Assembly: GCA_965203435.1 (NCBI GenBank)
Contig: CBDBCU010000003.1
Location: 248,001 to 312,000 of the forward strand
Reading direction: 5' to 3'
Length of the DNA: 64,000 bases
Origin: CBDBCU01 sp965203435
Lineage (GTDB): Bacteria; Chloroflexota; Dehalococcoidia; Lucifugimonadales; UBA3495
Shown: one piece after another, positions 15,054 to 23,914 of the stretch
Layout: every line of letters begins with the position of its first letter
How positions within the stretch are numbered: position 1 is the first letter of the stretch
Program-made: the position numbers and the translations under genes
The notes under the pieces: model-generated
The model's input: the letters and a program-made list of their open reading frames with translations, nothing else
What the model was told of the DNA's origin: nothing
Database searches by the model: none

Positions 15054-17771
15054 ATGTTCCCGCCGCTGCGCCGCATATTCCTGCCCTTGGCCGCCCGCAG
15101 CCGGGCGGCGCGGAACTTCCTGGCCGTCCACAGCGGCCTTATTGTCTGCGCCCTGTTTCTACTGGCCGGCTTGGTGCTAGCCGGGGATTACGGCGTTGGC
15201 CCGGATGAGTTCTGGCAGCGCATCATCGCCGGGGTCAACCTGGACTATATCCTGGGCCAAGCCGATCGCATCGAAACTGAACGTTACGAGGACCGGGTTT
15301 ATGGCATTGCCTTTGAGCTGCCGCTACTGCTGGCCGAGAAAGCCTTGGGGCTGGAGGACTATTATCATATCCACCGGCTCCGTTTAACCCTGACCCACCT
15401 GTTCTTTATCCTTGGCGCTTTCTTTTGCTACCGGCTGGCTTATCAGCTGTTTGGCAGTCGCCGGATTGCCCTTTTTGCCCTGCTGATTTTTCTGCTGCAC
15501 CCCCGCCTTTACGCCCATTCCTATATCAACAGCAAGGATTTGCCTTTTCTCACTATGTTCGTAATTGCCCTGTATCTGCTGGAAAGGGCTTTCCGCCGGG
15601 ATACCCTCGGCGCTTTCCTGCTGCTGGGAATAGCGGTGGGACTGCTGACCAATCTGCGGATTATGGGGCTAATGCTCTTTCCCGCCGTTGTCGCGATGCG
15701 GGGGCTGGACGGGTTTTATGCCGGGCCGGGGCCGGAACGGAAACGAATCCTGTTGACCGCCGGGCTGTTCGCGCTGACCGCCGGGCTGACCCTGTACGCC
15801 GTAACCCCCTACGCCTGGACTAATCCGGTGGACTACCTGGCGGCCAGCCTGAACTTGACGATTAACCATCCGACGGTCTTGCCGCAGTTGTTCCAAGGCC
15901 AGCGGCCGCTTTCCAGCGAGCTGCCGCCGCATTACACCGCCGCCTGGTTTGCCATCACCACCCCGCCGCTGCTGCTTTTGCTTTTGCCTATCGGCGCGGC
16001 GACGGCCGGGATCGGCGGCGGCCGGCGGCCCAAGGCGATTTTCCGCAATACCCGGCGGCGTTGCCACGGGTTGCTGCTGGCTTGCTTTCTGCTGCCGCCG
16101 CTGGCCGCCGCCTTGCTGGATGCCAATCAATACGATACTTGGCGGCATTTCTATTTCCTCTACGCCCCCGGCGGCCTACTGGCGGCCGGCGGTCTGCATT
16201 GGCTGATGTCCGTCCCGGCCGCGCCAAGGCGCTGGCGCGCCGGGCTGGCCGGCCTGGTCGGATTAGGCTTGGGCCTGACGGCTCTCCAGATGGCGCAAAT
16301 CCATCCCTTGCAGTATGCCTACTTCAACTTTCTGGTGGATCGCGCTACCCCGGAGCGGCTGCGGACGCAGTATCAAATGGACTACTATCGGATGGCGCAG
16401 CGGGAGGGCTTGCGATACCTGCGGGAACGCTATCCCGAGGAGACTTTGACCGTGCGCGCTGATTTATGGCAGTATAACACCCTGCCGCCGGCGGATCGGC
16501 AGCGTTTGCCTATTGCTGATGCCGGCCGCGCCGCCGATTATGACCTGCTTTATCCGCCGGAGCCCGGTCAGCCGGATTTGGCCTTTAATGGGGAATATCG
16601 CCGCCGCATTTACAACAACACCCTGGTCGTCGTGCGCCCCCTGGATGCCGCCCGGATGACGCCGGCGGCCGTGGCGGCGTACCGGGAATTGTACCGGCAG
16701 GCGGTGGCGGGAGAGCCGATTATCCGCGCCGATTATAATGTTTATCTTGACGACCGGCGGCTGACCTTTGTTCAGGAGAATTGTCCGCCGGGCGGCGGCG
16801 ATGTCTGGTTCGGCGTCCGGATTTTCCCCCATCACCCGGAAGTCCTGCCGCCGCATAAGTGGAACTCCGGCAGTTATGTAACTTTCCAGACTAACCGGGT
16901 GCGGCTGGGCCAGGTCTGCCTGGCGGTAATCCAACTGCCGGACTATGCCGAGGGCGACTTAATCCTGATGCAGCGCGATTTAGCCCGTTACCGGCCGGTG
17001 GGCGCGCCGGTCTGGGCGGAGCTTTACAGCCTTTCCCGCCCCGGCTTGGGAGAACTGATTGCCGAACATCGGCGGCAACAGCCGGCGGCGGCCGGGGCAG
17101 AGGCTTTTGAGGTTTTCAGCGACCGGGGCGCCGGCCGCAACCGCCTGCTTTACGCCAAAGAGAATTGCACTCAATCCGAATATGAAACCCGCGTAACCCT
17201 GCATATCACCCCGGCGAACCCGGCGGATTTGCCGGCCTACCGCCGGGCCAGCGGTTTTGAGAACCGGGATTTTCCCATCGACTGGTACGGCGGCCGGCCC
17301 GGCGGGGAGTGCGTGGCAATAGTTCCTTTGCCCGACTACCCCATCGCCGCCATCCGCACCGGGCAAGCCAATCGTTGGGAAGTCAATCTATACCCGTTGA
17401 CCGAACCGGACACCCTGCGGGCAACTTACGCCGCCTTGTCCGACATTCCGCCGGATGTCACTTCTGATTTTGCCTTGTATCGGCGCGATAAGCAGCTGAT
17501 TTACTTGCGGGAAACCTGCGCGGCCGGGGATACGGCGGCCAACTTTTTCCTGCATATCATCCCGCAGGATGTGGCCGATTTGCCGGCGGAACGGCAGGCG
17601 GCCGGCTTTGCCAATTTGGATTTTGCCTTTGACCGCTGGGGCGGCCATTTTGACGGCAAGTGTCTGGCAACCGTTCCCTTGCCCGATTATCCCATTGCGG
17701 CCATTCGCACCGGCCAGCACATCTCCGGGCAAGGTCAGTTGTGGGCGGCGGAATTGATGGGTGGGTGGTGA
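15054..17771 (+). CDS. GT-C membrane glycosyltransferase-like protein, paralog A
   Basis: A 905-aa membrane protein. ATG 15054 is chosen because the promoter TATAAT ends 8 nt before it. Residues about 25-440 hold roughly a dozen hydrophobic helices in the pattern of PMT/ArnT (GT39-like) transferases: a first outer loop with an acidic pair (GDYGVGPDE), then HRLRLTLTHLFFILGAFFCYRL, LHPRLYAHSYINSKD and IHPLQYAYFNFLVDR. From about residue 560 three repeats of 100-120 aa follow. Each has an early Cys (QENC, KENC, RETC), a late Cys (QVC, GEC, GKC) and then LPDY. The paired cysteines suggest disulfides outside the cytoplasm. Likely sugar transfer from a lipid carrier; donor and acceptor unknown. Confidence 0.75.
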   Translation: MFPPLRRIFLPLAARSRAARNFLAVHSGLIVCALFLLAGLVLAGDYGVGPDEFWQRIIAGVNLDYILGQADRIETERYEDRVYGIAFELPLLLAEKALGLEDYYHIHRLRLTLTHLFFILGAFFCYRLAYQLFGSRRIALFALLIFLLHPRLYAHSYINSKDLPFLTMFVIALYLLERAFRRDTLGAFLLLGIAVGLLTNLRIMGLMLFPAVVAMRGLDGFYAGPGPERKRILLTAGLFALTAGLTLYAVTPYAWTNPVDYLAASLNLTINHPTVLPQLFQGQRPLSSELPPHYTAAWFAITTPPLLLLLLPIGAATAGIGGGRRPKAIFRNTRRRCHGLLLACFLLPPLAAALLDANQYDTWRHFYFLYAPGGLLAAGGLHWLMSVPAAPRRWRAGLAGLVGLGLGLTALQMAQIHPLQYAYFNFLVDRATPERLRTQYQMDYYRMAQREGLRYLRERYPEETLTVRADLWQYNTLPPADRQRLPIADAGRAADYDLLYPPEPGQPDLAFNGEYRRRIYNNTLVVVRPLDAARMTPAAVAAYRELYRQAVAGEPIIRADYNVYLDDRRLTFVQENCPPGGGDVWFGVRIFPHHPEVLPPHKWNSGSYVTFQTNRVRLGQVCLAVIQLPDYAEGDLILMQRDLARYRPVGAPVWAELYSLSRPGLGELIAEHRRQQPAAAGAEAFEVFSDRGAGRNRLLYAKENCTQSEYETRVTLHITPANPADLPAYRRASGFENRDFPIDWYGGRPGGECVAIVPLPDYPIAAIRTGQANRWEVNLYPLTEPDTLRATYAALSDIPPDVTSDFALYRRDKQLIYLRETCAAGDTAANFFLHIIPQDVADLPAERQAAGFANLDFAFDRWGGHFDGKCLATVPLPDYPIAAIRTGQHISGQGQLWAAELMGGW

Positions 17772-17777
17772 GGTTGC

Positions 17778-17889
17778 CCCCTACCGTCATTCCCGCGTAA
17801 GCGGGAATCCGGCGGCGGTTGGGCGGCAAAGGGCTGGCCTTTTCAGTACCGTTCGGGATTCCCGCTTACGCGGGAATGACGGTAGGGGG
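17778..17889. repeat. R1 inverted pair between paralogs A and B
   Basis: CCCTACCGTCATTCCCGCG at 17779 is mirrored by CGCGGGAATGACGGTAGGG ending at 17888, with about 45 bases between the two R1 hairpins. An R2 palindrome follows at about 17905-17936, just before the promoter of paralog B. The stretch contains no gene. Confidence 0.75.
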
Positions 17890-17959
17890 CGGCGTAACTT
17901 TTCCGCTCATCCTGAACTCCGTTGAAGGATGGGCGGACAATCAGCAGCGGCCGCCCTTA

Positions 17960-17968
17960 TGCTATAAT
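17960..17968 (+). promoter_or_regulatory. Extended -10 promoter, GT-C gene B (leaderless)
   Basis: TGC-TATAAT with the hexamer at 17963-17968 and seven bases to the ATG at 17976, the same spacing as gene A. The surrounding CTTATGCTATAATCC is shared with gene C. Confidence 0.7.
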
Positions 17969-17975
17969 CCGGCCT

Positions 17976-20711
17976 ATGTTCCCGCCGCCGCTTGCCATAC
18001 TCCCGCAAATAGCCGGCGGGCGCCGGGCGGTGCTGAACTTTCTTGCCGACCGCAGCGGCCTGCTGGTCTGCGCCCTCTTTCTACTGGCCGGCTTGGCCCT
18101 GGCCGGGGAATATGGCATTAACTACGATGAGGCGACCCAGCGGCACATTGCCGCGGCCAACTGGGATTATATCCTGGGCCGGGACGACGACATCCTGGTC
18201 AATGCCGATACTACGGCTCTGGAACTTTCCGACCGGCTTTATGGCATTGCCTTTGAGCTGCCGCTGCTGCTGGCCGAGCGCGCCCTGGGACTGGAGGATT
18301 ATTATCAAATCCACCGCCTCCGTTTGACCCTTACCCACCTGTTCTTTATCCTCGGCGGCTATTTTTGCTACCGGCTGGTTTATCGGCTGAGCGGCAGCCG
18401 GCCTATCGCAATCCTGGCCCTACTGTTCTATCTGCTGCATCCCCGCCTTTACGCCCAATCCTACCTTAACAGCAAAGACCCGGTTTTTCTCAGTATGTTT
18501 GTAATCGCCCTGTATCTGCTGGAACGGGCTTTCCGCCGGGATACGCTCGGGGCTTTCGTTCTGCTGGGAATAGGGGTGGGACTGCTGACCAACCTGCGGA
18601 TTATGGGGCTGCTGCTGTTGCCGGCCGTTGTCGCGATGCGGGGTCTCGACCTGTTTTATGCCCGGGCGGGGCCAGAACGCAAAGGCATCCTGCGGACCGG
18701 GGGGGTGTTTCTGCTGACCGCCGGGCTGACTTGGTATGCCTTGGCGCCTTACGCCTGGGGCAATCCCGTTGACTACTTGGCGGCAAGTCTGAACGAGGCG
18801 GTCAATCATACGCCGGTTTTATCCCAACTATTTCAGGGCGCGCGGATTCCCTCCGACCAACTGCCGCCGCATTACCTGCCGGTCTGGTTCGGCATCACCA
18901 CGCCGCCCTTTATTCTGCTGCTGGGAATTATCGGCGCGGCGGTGGCGGTGGCCGGCGGTTTTTGCCGGCCGGGGGCGGTTTTCCGCAATACCCGGCGGCG
19001 CTTGCAGTTGCTACTGCTGGCCCTCTTGCTGCTGCCGCCATTGGCCGCCGCCCTGCTGGATTCCAATCAGTACGAGGGATGGCGTCATTCCTTTTTCCTC
19101 TACGCGCCGTTCTGCCTGCTGGCGGCGGCGGGCTTGGGCGGGTTGGCGGCCGCCCTTTCCCGGCAACGCCGTTGGCGGATAGGGGTGTACGGCTTGGTCG
19201 GATTGGGGTTGGGTTTGACGCTGTTCCAAATGGTACAGATTCATCCCTTGCAGTATAGCTATTTCAACTTTCTGGTGGATCGGACGACCCCGGAAGGGCT
19301 GCGGACGCAGTATGAAATGGACTATTGGCAACTGTTGTCGACGCCGGCCCTGCAATACCTGTTGGAACGCCATCCCGACGAAACACTGGTAGCGCGTACC
19401 GACCGGCGACATCGCAACATCCTGCCGCCGGCCGACCGGCCGCGGCTGCTGGTCGCCGCCGGCGGCCGCAATGCCGATTATGATTTGATTTATCGCTCGG
19501 ATCCCAGCCAGCCGGATTTGGCCTTTAATTCCCTTTACCGCCGCCAGCTTTACAACAATACCGTCATCGCCGTCCGTCCCCTGAACGCCGCCCGGATGAC
19601 GCAGGCGGCCGTGGATGCCTATCGGGAAATTTACCGGGATGCCCTCGCCGGCGAACCCATTATCCGCGCCGATTACAATGTTTATCTTGACGGCAATCGG
19701 CTCACTTTCGTTCAGGAAAATTGCCCGCCGGATAGCCCGGATTTCTGGTTCGGGGCGCGGCTTTTTCCCCATCGCCCGGAAACCCTGCCGCCGCATTGGT
19801 GGAAACCCGGCTCTTACATCACCCTGGAAAATAACCGGGCGCAGCTGGGCGATACCTGCCTGGCCGTCATTCAACTGCCCGATTACGCCCAGGGCGACTT
19901 GATGTTGTCCCGGCGTCATTCCGGCAATTGGGGGCCGGCGACCGGTTTGCCCTTATGGGAGGAACTTTACAGCCTTTCCCAACCCGGCCTGCGGGAACTG
20001 ATTGCTGAATACCGGCGGCAACAGCCGCCGGCCGATCCGGATGCCTTTGAGGTTTTCATCGACCGGGATGCCGGCCGCCACCGACTGCTTTACGCCAAAG
20101 CGGATTGCACTCCCGCCGATTATGCAACCCCCATAACCCTGCATATAACCCCGGGGGATTTGGCGGATTTGCCGGCCTACAACCGGGGCCGCAACTTTGA
20201 CAACCGGGATTTTCCCATCGACTACTATGGCGGCCGGCCCGGCGGGGAATGTATGGCGGTAGTCCCCTTGCCCAACTATCCCATTGCATCCCTCCGCACC
20301 GGCCAAGCCGGGATCTGGGAAGTCAACTTATATCCGCCGGCCGACCCCGATTATCTGCGGGCAACTTACGCCGCCTTGTCCGACCGGCCGCCGGATATCC
20401 GCGCCGCCTTTGACCTGTATCGGCAGGACAACCAACTGATTTACTTGCGGGAATCCTGTAATGCGGCGGATACGGCGGCCGGCTTTTTCCTGCATATCAT
20501 CCCGGCGGATATATCCGATTTGCCGGCGGACAGGCAAGCGGCCGGCTTTGCCAACTTGGATTTTGCCTTTGCCCGCTGGGGCGGCCGCTTTGACGGCAAG
20601 TGTCTGGCGGCGGTTCCTCTGCCCGACTATCCCATCAAGGAAATTCGCACCGGCCAATATGCGCCCGGTCAAGGGCAGTTGTGGGTGGTGGAATTGATGG
20701 CGGGGCGGTAA
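17976..20711 (+). CDS. GT-C membrane glycosyltransferase-like protein, paralog B
   Basis: 911 aa, closely related to paralog A over its whole length. The first outer loop reads GEYGINYDEATQRH, with the Asp-Glu pair expected of GT-C enzymes. The membrane part ends with IHPLQYSYFNFLVDRTTPE. The C-terminal triple repeat is intact, with Cys pairs in QENC/GDTC, KADC/GEC and RESC/GKC, and LPDY or LPNY after each second Cys. The next start upstream has no promoter support, so ATG 17976 is used. Divergence from A is spread along the protein, which suggests an older duplication kept for function. Confidence 0.75.
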   Translation: MFPPPLAILPQIAGGRRAVLNFLADRSGLLVCALFLLAGLALAGEYGINYDEATQRHIAAANWDYILGRDDDILVNADTTALELSDRLYGIAFELPLLLAERALGLEDYYQIHRLRLTLTHLFFILGGYFCYRLVYRLSGSRPIAILALLFYLLHPRLYAQSYLNSKDPVFLSMFVIALYLLERAFRRDTLGAFVLLGIGVGLLTNLRIMGLLLLPAVVAMRGLDLFYARAGPERKGILRTGGVFLLTAGLTWYALAPYAWGNPVDYLAASLNEAVNHTPVLSQLFQGARIPSDQLPPHYLPVWFGITTPPFILLLGIIGAAVAVAGGFCRPGAVFRNTRRRLQLLLLALLLLPPLAAALLDSNQYEGWRHSFFLYAPFCLLAAAGLGGLAAALSRQRRWRIGVYGLVGLGLGLTLFQMVQIHPLQYSYFNFLVDRTTPEGLRTQYEMDYWQLLSTPALQYLLERHPDETLVARTDRRHRNILPPADRPRLLVAAGGRNADYDLIYRSDPSQPDLAFNSLYRRQLYNNTVIAVRPLNAARMTQAAVDAYREIYRDALAGEPIIRADYNVYLDGNRLTFVQENCPPDSPDFWFGARLFPHRPETLPPHWWKPGSYITLENNRAQLGDTCLAVIQLPDYAQGDLMLSRRHSGNWGPATGLPLWEELYSLSQPGLRELIAEYRRQQPPADPDAFEVFIDRDAGRHRLLYAKADCTPADYATPITLHITPGDLADLPAYNRGRNFDNRDFPIDYYGGRPGGECMAVVPLPNYPIASLRTGQAGIWEVNLYPPADPDYLRATYAALSDRPPDIRAAFDLYRQDNQLIYLRESCNAADTAAGFFLHIIPADISDLPADRQAAGFANLDFAFARWGGRFDGKCLAAVPLPDYPIKEIRTGQYAPGQGQLWVVELMAGR

Positions 20712-20724
20712 GGCGGGTGCTGAT

Positions 20725-20965
20725 TATCCGCCCATCCTTCAACAAGTTCAGGATGAGCGGACAATCAGCACCCGCCCGGCAACCGGTTCAGGATAAGCGG
20801 ACGACGGGGTTATCCTTACCGGGTCATGATGAGCCGGTGGCTCTTTTCCGCTCATCCTGAACTTGTTGAAGGATGGACAGACGGCGGGGGCATCCCTACC
20901 GGTTCAGGATGGGCCGGTGGCTCTTTTCCGTCTATCCTTCAACAAGTTCAGGATGAGCGGAAAAG
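20725..20965. repeat. Cluster of R2 palindromes between paralogs B and C
   Basis: At least three R2 palindromes (about 20728-20758, 20853-20875 and 20935-20960) alternate with short degenerate pieces reading CCGGTTCAGGAT. The last ends directly upstream of the promoter of paralog C. The 281-bp gap holds nothing else. Confidence 0.7.
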
Positions 20966-20976
20966 AGCCGCCCTTA

Positions 20977-20985
20977 TGCTATAAT
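20977..20985 (+). promoter_or_regulatory. Extended -10 promoter, GT-C gene C (leaderless)
   Basis: TGC-TATAAT with the hexamer at 20980-20985 and seven bases to the ATG at 20993. From the TGC through the first eight codons the DNA matches gene A. Confidence 0.7.
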
Positions 20986-20992
20986 CCCGCCT

Positions 20993-23713
20993 ATGTTCCC
21001 GCCGCTGCGCCGCATATCCCCGCAAATTGCCGGCCGCATTAGGGCGGCGCGGAACTTTCTTGCCGACCGCAGCGGCCTTATCCTTTGCGCCCTTTTTATG
21101 CTGGTGGGACTGGTTGCGGCCGGGGATTATGGCATCGGCCCGGATGAAGTGAACCAGCGGCGGATTGCCGAGGCTAATCTTAACTACATCTTGGGCCAAG
21201 CCGAGAGCGTGGCGGCCGGGCTTTCCCTTTACAGCGACCGGGTTTATGGCGTGGCCTTTGAGCTGCCGCTGTTGCTGACGCAGCAGGCCCTGGGACTGAC
21301 CGATAATCACGACATCCACCGCCTGCGTCTAACCCTTACCCACCTTTTCTTTATTGTCGGCGCTTTCTGCTGCTACCGGCTGGCCTGGCGGCTGTTTGAC
21401 AACCGCCTTATCGCCCTTCTGGCCCTGCTGCTTTTCCTGCTGCATCCCCGCCTTTATGCCCACTCCTTCGTCAATTCCAAAGACCTGCCATTTCTCACCC
21501 TGTTCGCAATAACCCTGTATCTGTTGGAACGGGCTTTCCGCCGGGACACCCTCGGCGCTTTCCTGCTGCTGGGCCTAGCGGTGGGATTGCTGACCAACCT
21601 GCGGATTATGGGGGCAATGCTGTTTCCCGCCATTATCGCTATGCGGGGGCTGGACTTGTTTCCGGCCAAGCCCGAGCCGGAGCGCAAAGCCATCCTGCTG
21701 ACCGCCGGACTTTTTGTATTGGCGGCCGGCTTGACCCTGTACGCCCTAACCCCCTATGCCTGGACTAACCCGGGGGACTATCTGCTAACCAGCCTTAATC
21801 AGACCGCAAATCATCCCAATGTAGAGTTGGAGCTGTTTCAGGGGCGGCTGCTGGCCTCTACGGAAATGCCGCGGCATTACGGCCTAACCTGGTTCGGCAT
21901 CACCACGCCGCCGCCGGTTCTGCTGCTGGGTTTTGTGGGGATGGCGGCAGTAGTAGCGTCAGTCATTGCCCGGCCCGGGGCGGTTTTCCGCAACACCCGG
22001 CGGCACTTGCAACTGCTGCTGCTGGCTTGCTTTGCCTTGCCTTTGCTGGCCGCCATCCTGCTGGATTCCAATCAATACAACGGCTGGCGGCAGTCCTATT
22101 TTCTGTATGCGCCCTTTTGCCTGCTGGCGGCCGGGGGGCTGCATTGGCTACTGGCCGCTTTGGCCCGGCAAGGCCGCGGGCGGCGGGCGGCATACGGGTT
22201 GACCGGCTTGGGCGTGGGATTGATCGCTTTGCAGCTGATACAACTCCATCCCGGGCAATACGACTATTTCAACTTTCTGGTGGATCGGACGACGCCGGAA
22301 CGACTGGGGACGCAGTATCAGCTGGACTACTGGGGATTGGCCTATCGGGAGGGACTGGATTATCTGCGGGAAAGTCATCCTGGGGAGACTTTGACCGTGC
22401 GCGGCCCGCGTTCGCAAGTTGCCATTCTGCCGGCGGCCGACCGCCAACTTTTGCCGCCGGCCGCCGGCCAGAATGCCGATTATGAACTGCGGCCGCAGCC
22501 GGATCCCGGCCAACCGGATTTTGCCTTTAACTTGGAATACCTCCGCCGCCTTTACAACAACACCCTGATGGCGGTGCGGCCGCTGAATGCGGCCCGGATG
22601 ACCGCCGCCGCCAGGGCCGCCTACCGGGAAATATACCGCCAAGCCCTAGCCGGCGAACCCATTATCCGCGCCGATTACCAGGTTTATCGCAACGGCAACC
22701 GGCTTACTTTCGTTAAAGAGAACTGCTCCCCAGAGGAGCCGGATGCCTGGTTTGGCGCAAGGCTTTTCCCCCACTCCTTGGAAACTTTGCCGCCGTCGCA
22801 GTGGCGGCGCGGCTCCTATGTGCCTTTCGGCAGTCATGGGGTACGCTTGGGTCAGCTCTGCCTGGCGATAATTCAGCTGCCCGATTATGCCCAGGGCGAC
22901 CTGATTCTGACCCGGCGCAATTTGGGCAATTTTCGGCCCAAGGGCTTGCCGGTGTGGGAGGAGCTTTACCGCCTGTCCCGCCCCGGCTTGGGGGAATTGA
23001 TTGCTGACTACCGGCGGCAACAGCCGCCGCCGGACAACCCGGCGGCTTTCGCTGTTTTCAGCGACCGGGATGGCGGCCGTAACCGCCTGATTTACGCCAA
23101 AGAGGATTGCGCTCAATCCGCCTACGAAACCCGCGTAACCCTGCATATCTACCCGGTGAACCCGGCGGATTTGCCGGTACGCCGCCGGGCCAGCGGTTTT
23201 GACAACCGGGATTTTCTCCTAGATGATTATGGCGGCCGCCCGGGCGGGGAATGTATAGCGATAGTTCCCTTGCCGGATTACCCCATCGCGTCAATCCGCA
23301 CCGGGCAGGCCGGGGTGTGGGAAAAGAACTTATACCCGCCGGCCGACCCGGATTATCTGCGGGCAACTTACGCCGCCTTGTCCGACCGTCAACCCGACGC
23401 CGATTCCGCTTTTGACCTGTACCTACAGGATAGCCGGCTGATTTATTTGCGGGAAACCTGTAATGCCGAGGACACGGCGGCCGGCTTTTTCCTGCATATC
23501 ATCCCGGCGGATATATCCGATTTGCCGGCGGAACGGCGGCCGGCCGGCTTTGCCAACATGGATTTTGCCTTTGACCGCTGGGGCGGCGCTTTTGACGGCA
23601 AGTGCTTGGCCGCCATTCCTTTGCCGGACTATCCTATTAAGAAAATCCGCACCGGCCAATATGCGCCCGGTCAAGGGGAATTGTGGGCGGTGGAGTTGGT
23701 GGTGGAGCGGTAA
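20993..23713 (+). CDS. GT-C membrane glycosyltransferase-like protein, paralog C
   Basis: 906 aa, the same architecture as paralogs A and B. The outer-loop acidic pair is in GDYGIGPDEVNQRR. Membrane landmarks include LLFLLHPRLYAHSFVNSKD and LHPGQYDYFNFLVDR. The C-terminal repeats carry KENC/QLC, KEDC/GEC and RETC/GKC pairs with LPDY following each second Cys. The start is fixed by the leaderless promoter at 20977. Paralog D is convergent, 200 bp downstream. Confidence 0.75.
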   Translation: MFPPLRRISPQIAGRIRAARNFLADRSGLILCALFMLVGLVAAGDYGIGPDEVNQRRIAEANLNYILGQAESVAAGLSLYSDRVYGVAFELPLLLTQQALGLTDNHDIHRLRLTLTHLFFIVGAFCCYRLAWRLFDNRLIALLALLLFLLHPRLYAHSFVNSKDLPFLTLFAITLYLLERAFRRDTLGAFLLLGLAVGLLTNLRIMGAMLFPAIIAMRGLDLFPAKPEPERKAILLTAGLFVLAAGLTLYALTPYAWTNPGDYLLTSLNQTANHPNVELELFQGRLLASTEMPRHYGLTWFGITTPPPVLLLGFVGMAAVVASVIARPGAVFRNTRRHLQLLLLACFALPLLAAILLDSNQYNGWRQSYFLYAPFCLLAAGGLHWLLAALARQGRGRRAAYGLTGLGVGLIALQLIQLHPGQYDYFNFLVDRTTPERLGTQYQLDYWGLAYREGLDYLRESHPGETLTVRGPRSQVAILPAADRQLLPPAAGQNADYELRPQPDPGQPDFAFNLEYLRRLYNNTLMAVRPLNAARMTAAARAAYREIYRQALAGEPIIRADYQVYRNGNRLTFVKENCSPEEPDAWFGARLFPHSLETLPPSQWRRGSYVPFGSHGVRLGQLCLAIIQLPDYAQGDLILTRRNLGNFRPKGLPVWEELYRLSRPGLGELIADYRRQQPPPDNPAAFAVFSDRDGGRNRLIYAKEDCAQSAYETRVTLHIYPVNPADLPVRRRASGFDNRDFLLDDYGGRPGGECIAIVPLPDYPIASIRTGQAGVWEKNLYPPADPDYLRATYAALSDRQPDADSAFDLYLQDSRLIYLRETCNAEDTAAGFFLHIIPADISDLPAERRPAGFANMDFAFDRWGGAFDGKCLAAIPLPDYPIKKIRTGQYAPGQGELWAVELVVER

Positions 23714-23717
23714 AGTC

Positions 23718-23895
23718 ACTCCACCGTCATTCCCGCGTAAGCGGGAATCCCGACGGTACTACCTTAGGATGCCGCAGTCTTGGCAAGCCACTGCGGGATT
23801 CCCGCTTACGCGGGAATGACGGTAGAGGGCGGGCGGGAATGACGGTAGGGGCGGCGGGGATCACGGTAAGGAGGCGAGGGAAGGACGGTTGCTAT
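23718..23895. repeat. R1 inverted pair and partial copies between paralogs C and D
   Basis: CACCGTCATTCCCGCGTAAG at 23721 and its mirror (CGCTTACGCGGGAATGACGG, ending near 23821) form a long inverted pair, followed by three partial GGGAATGACGG or GGAAGGACGG pieces. The region separates the convergent genes C and D and could terminate both. Confidence 0.7.
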
Positions 23896-23914
23896 AGGCC
23901 ATTGCCCGCCCGCC

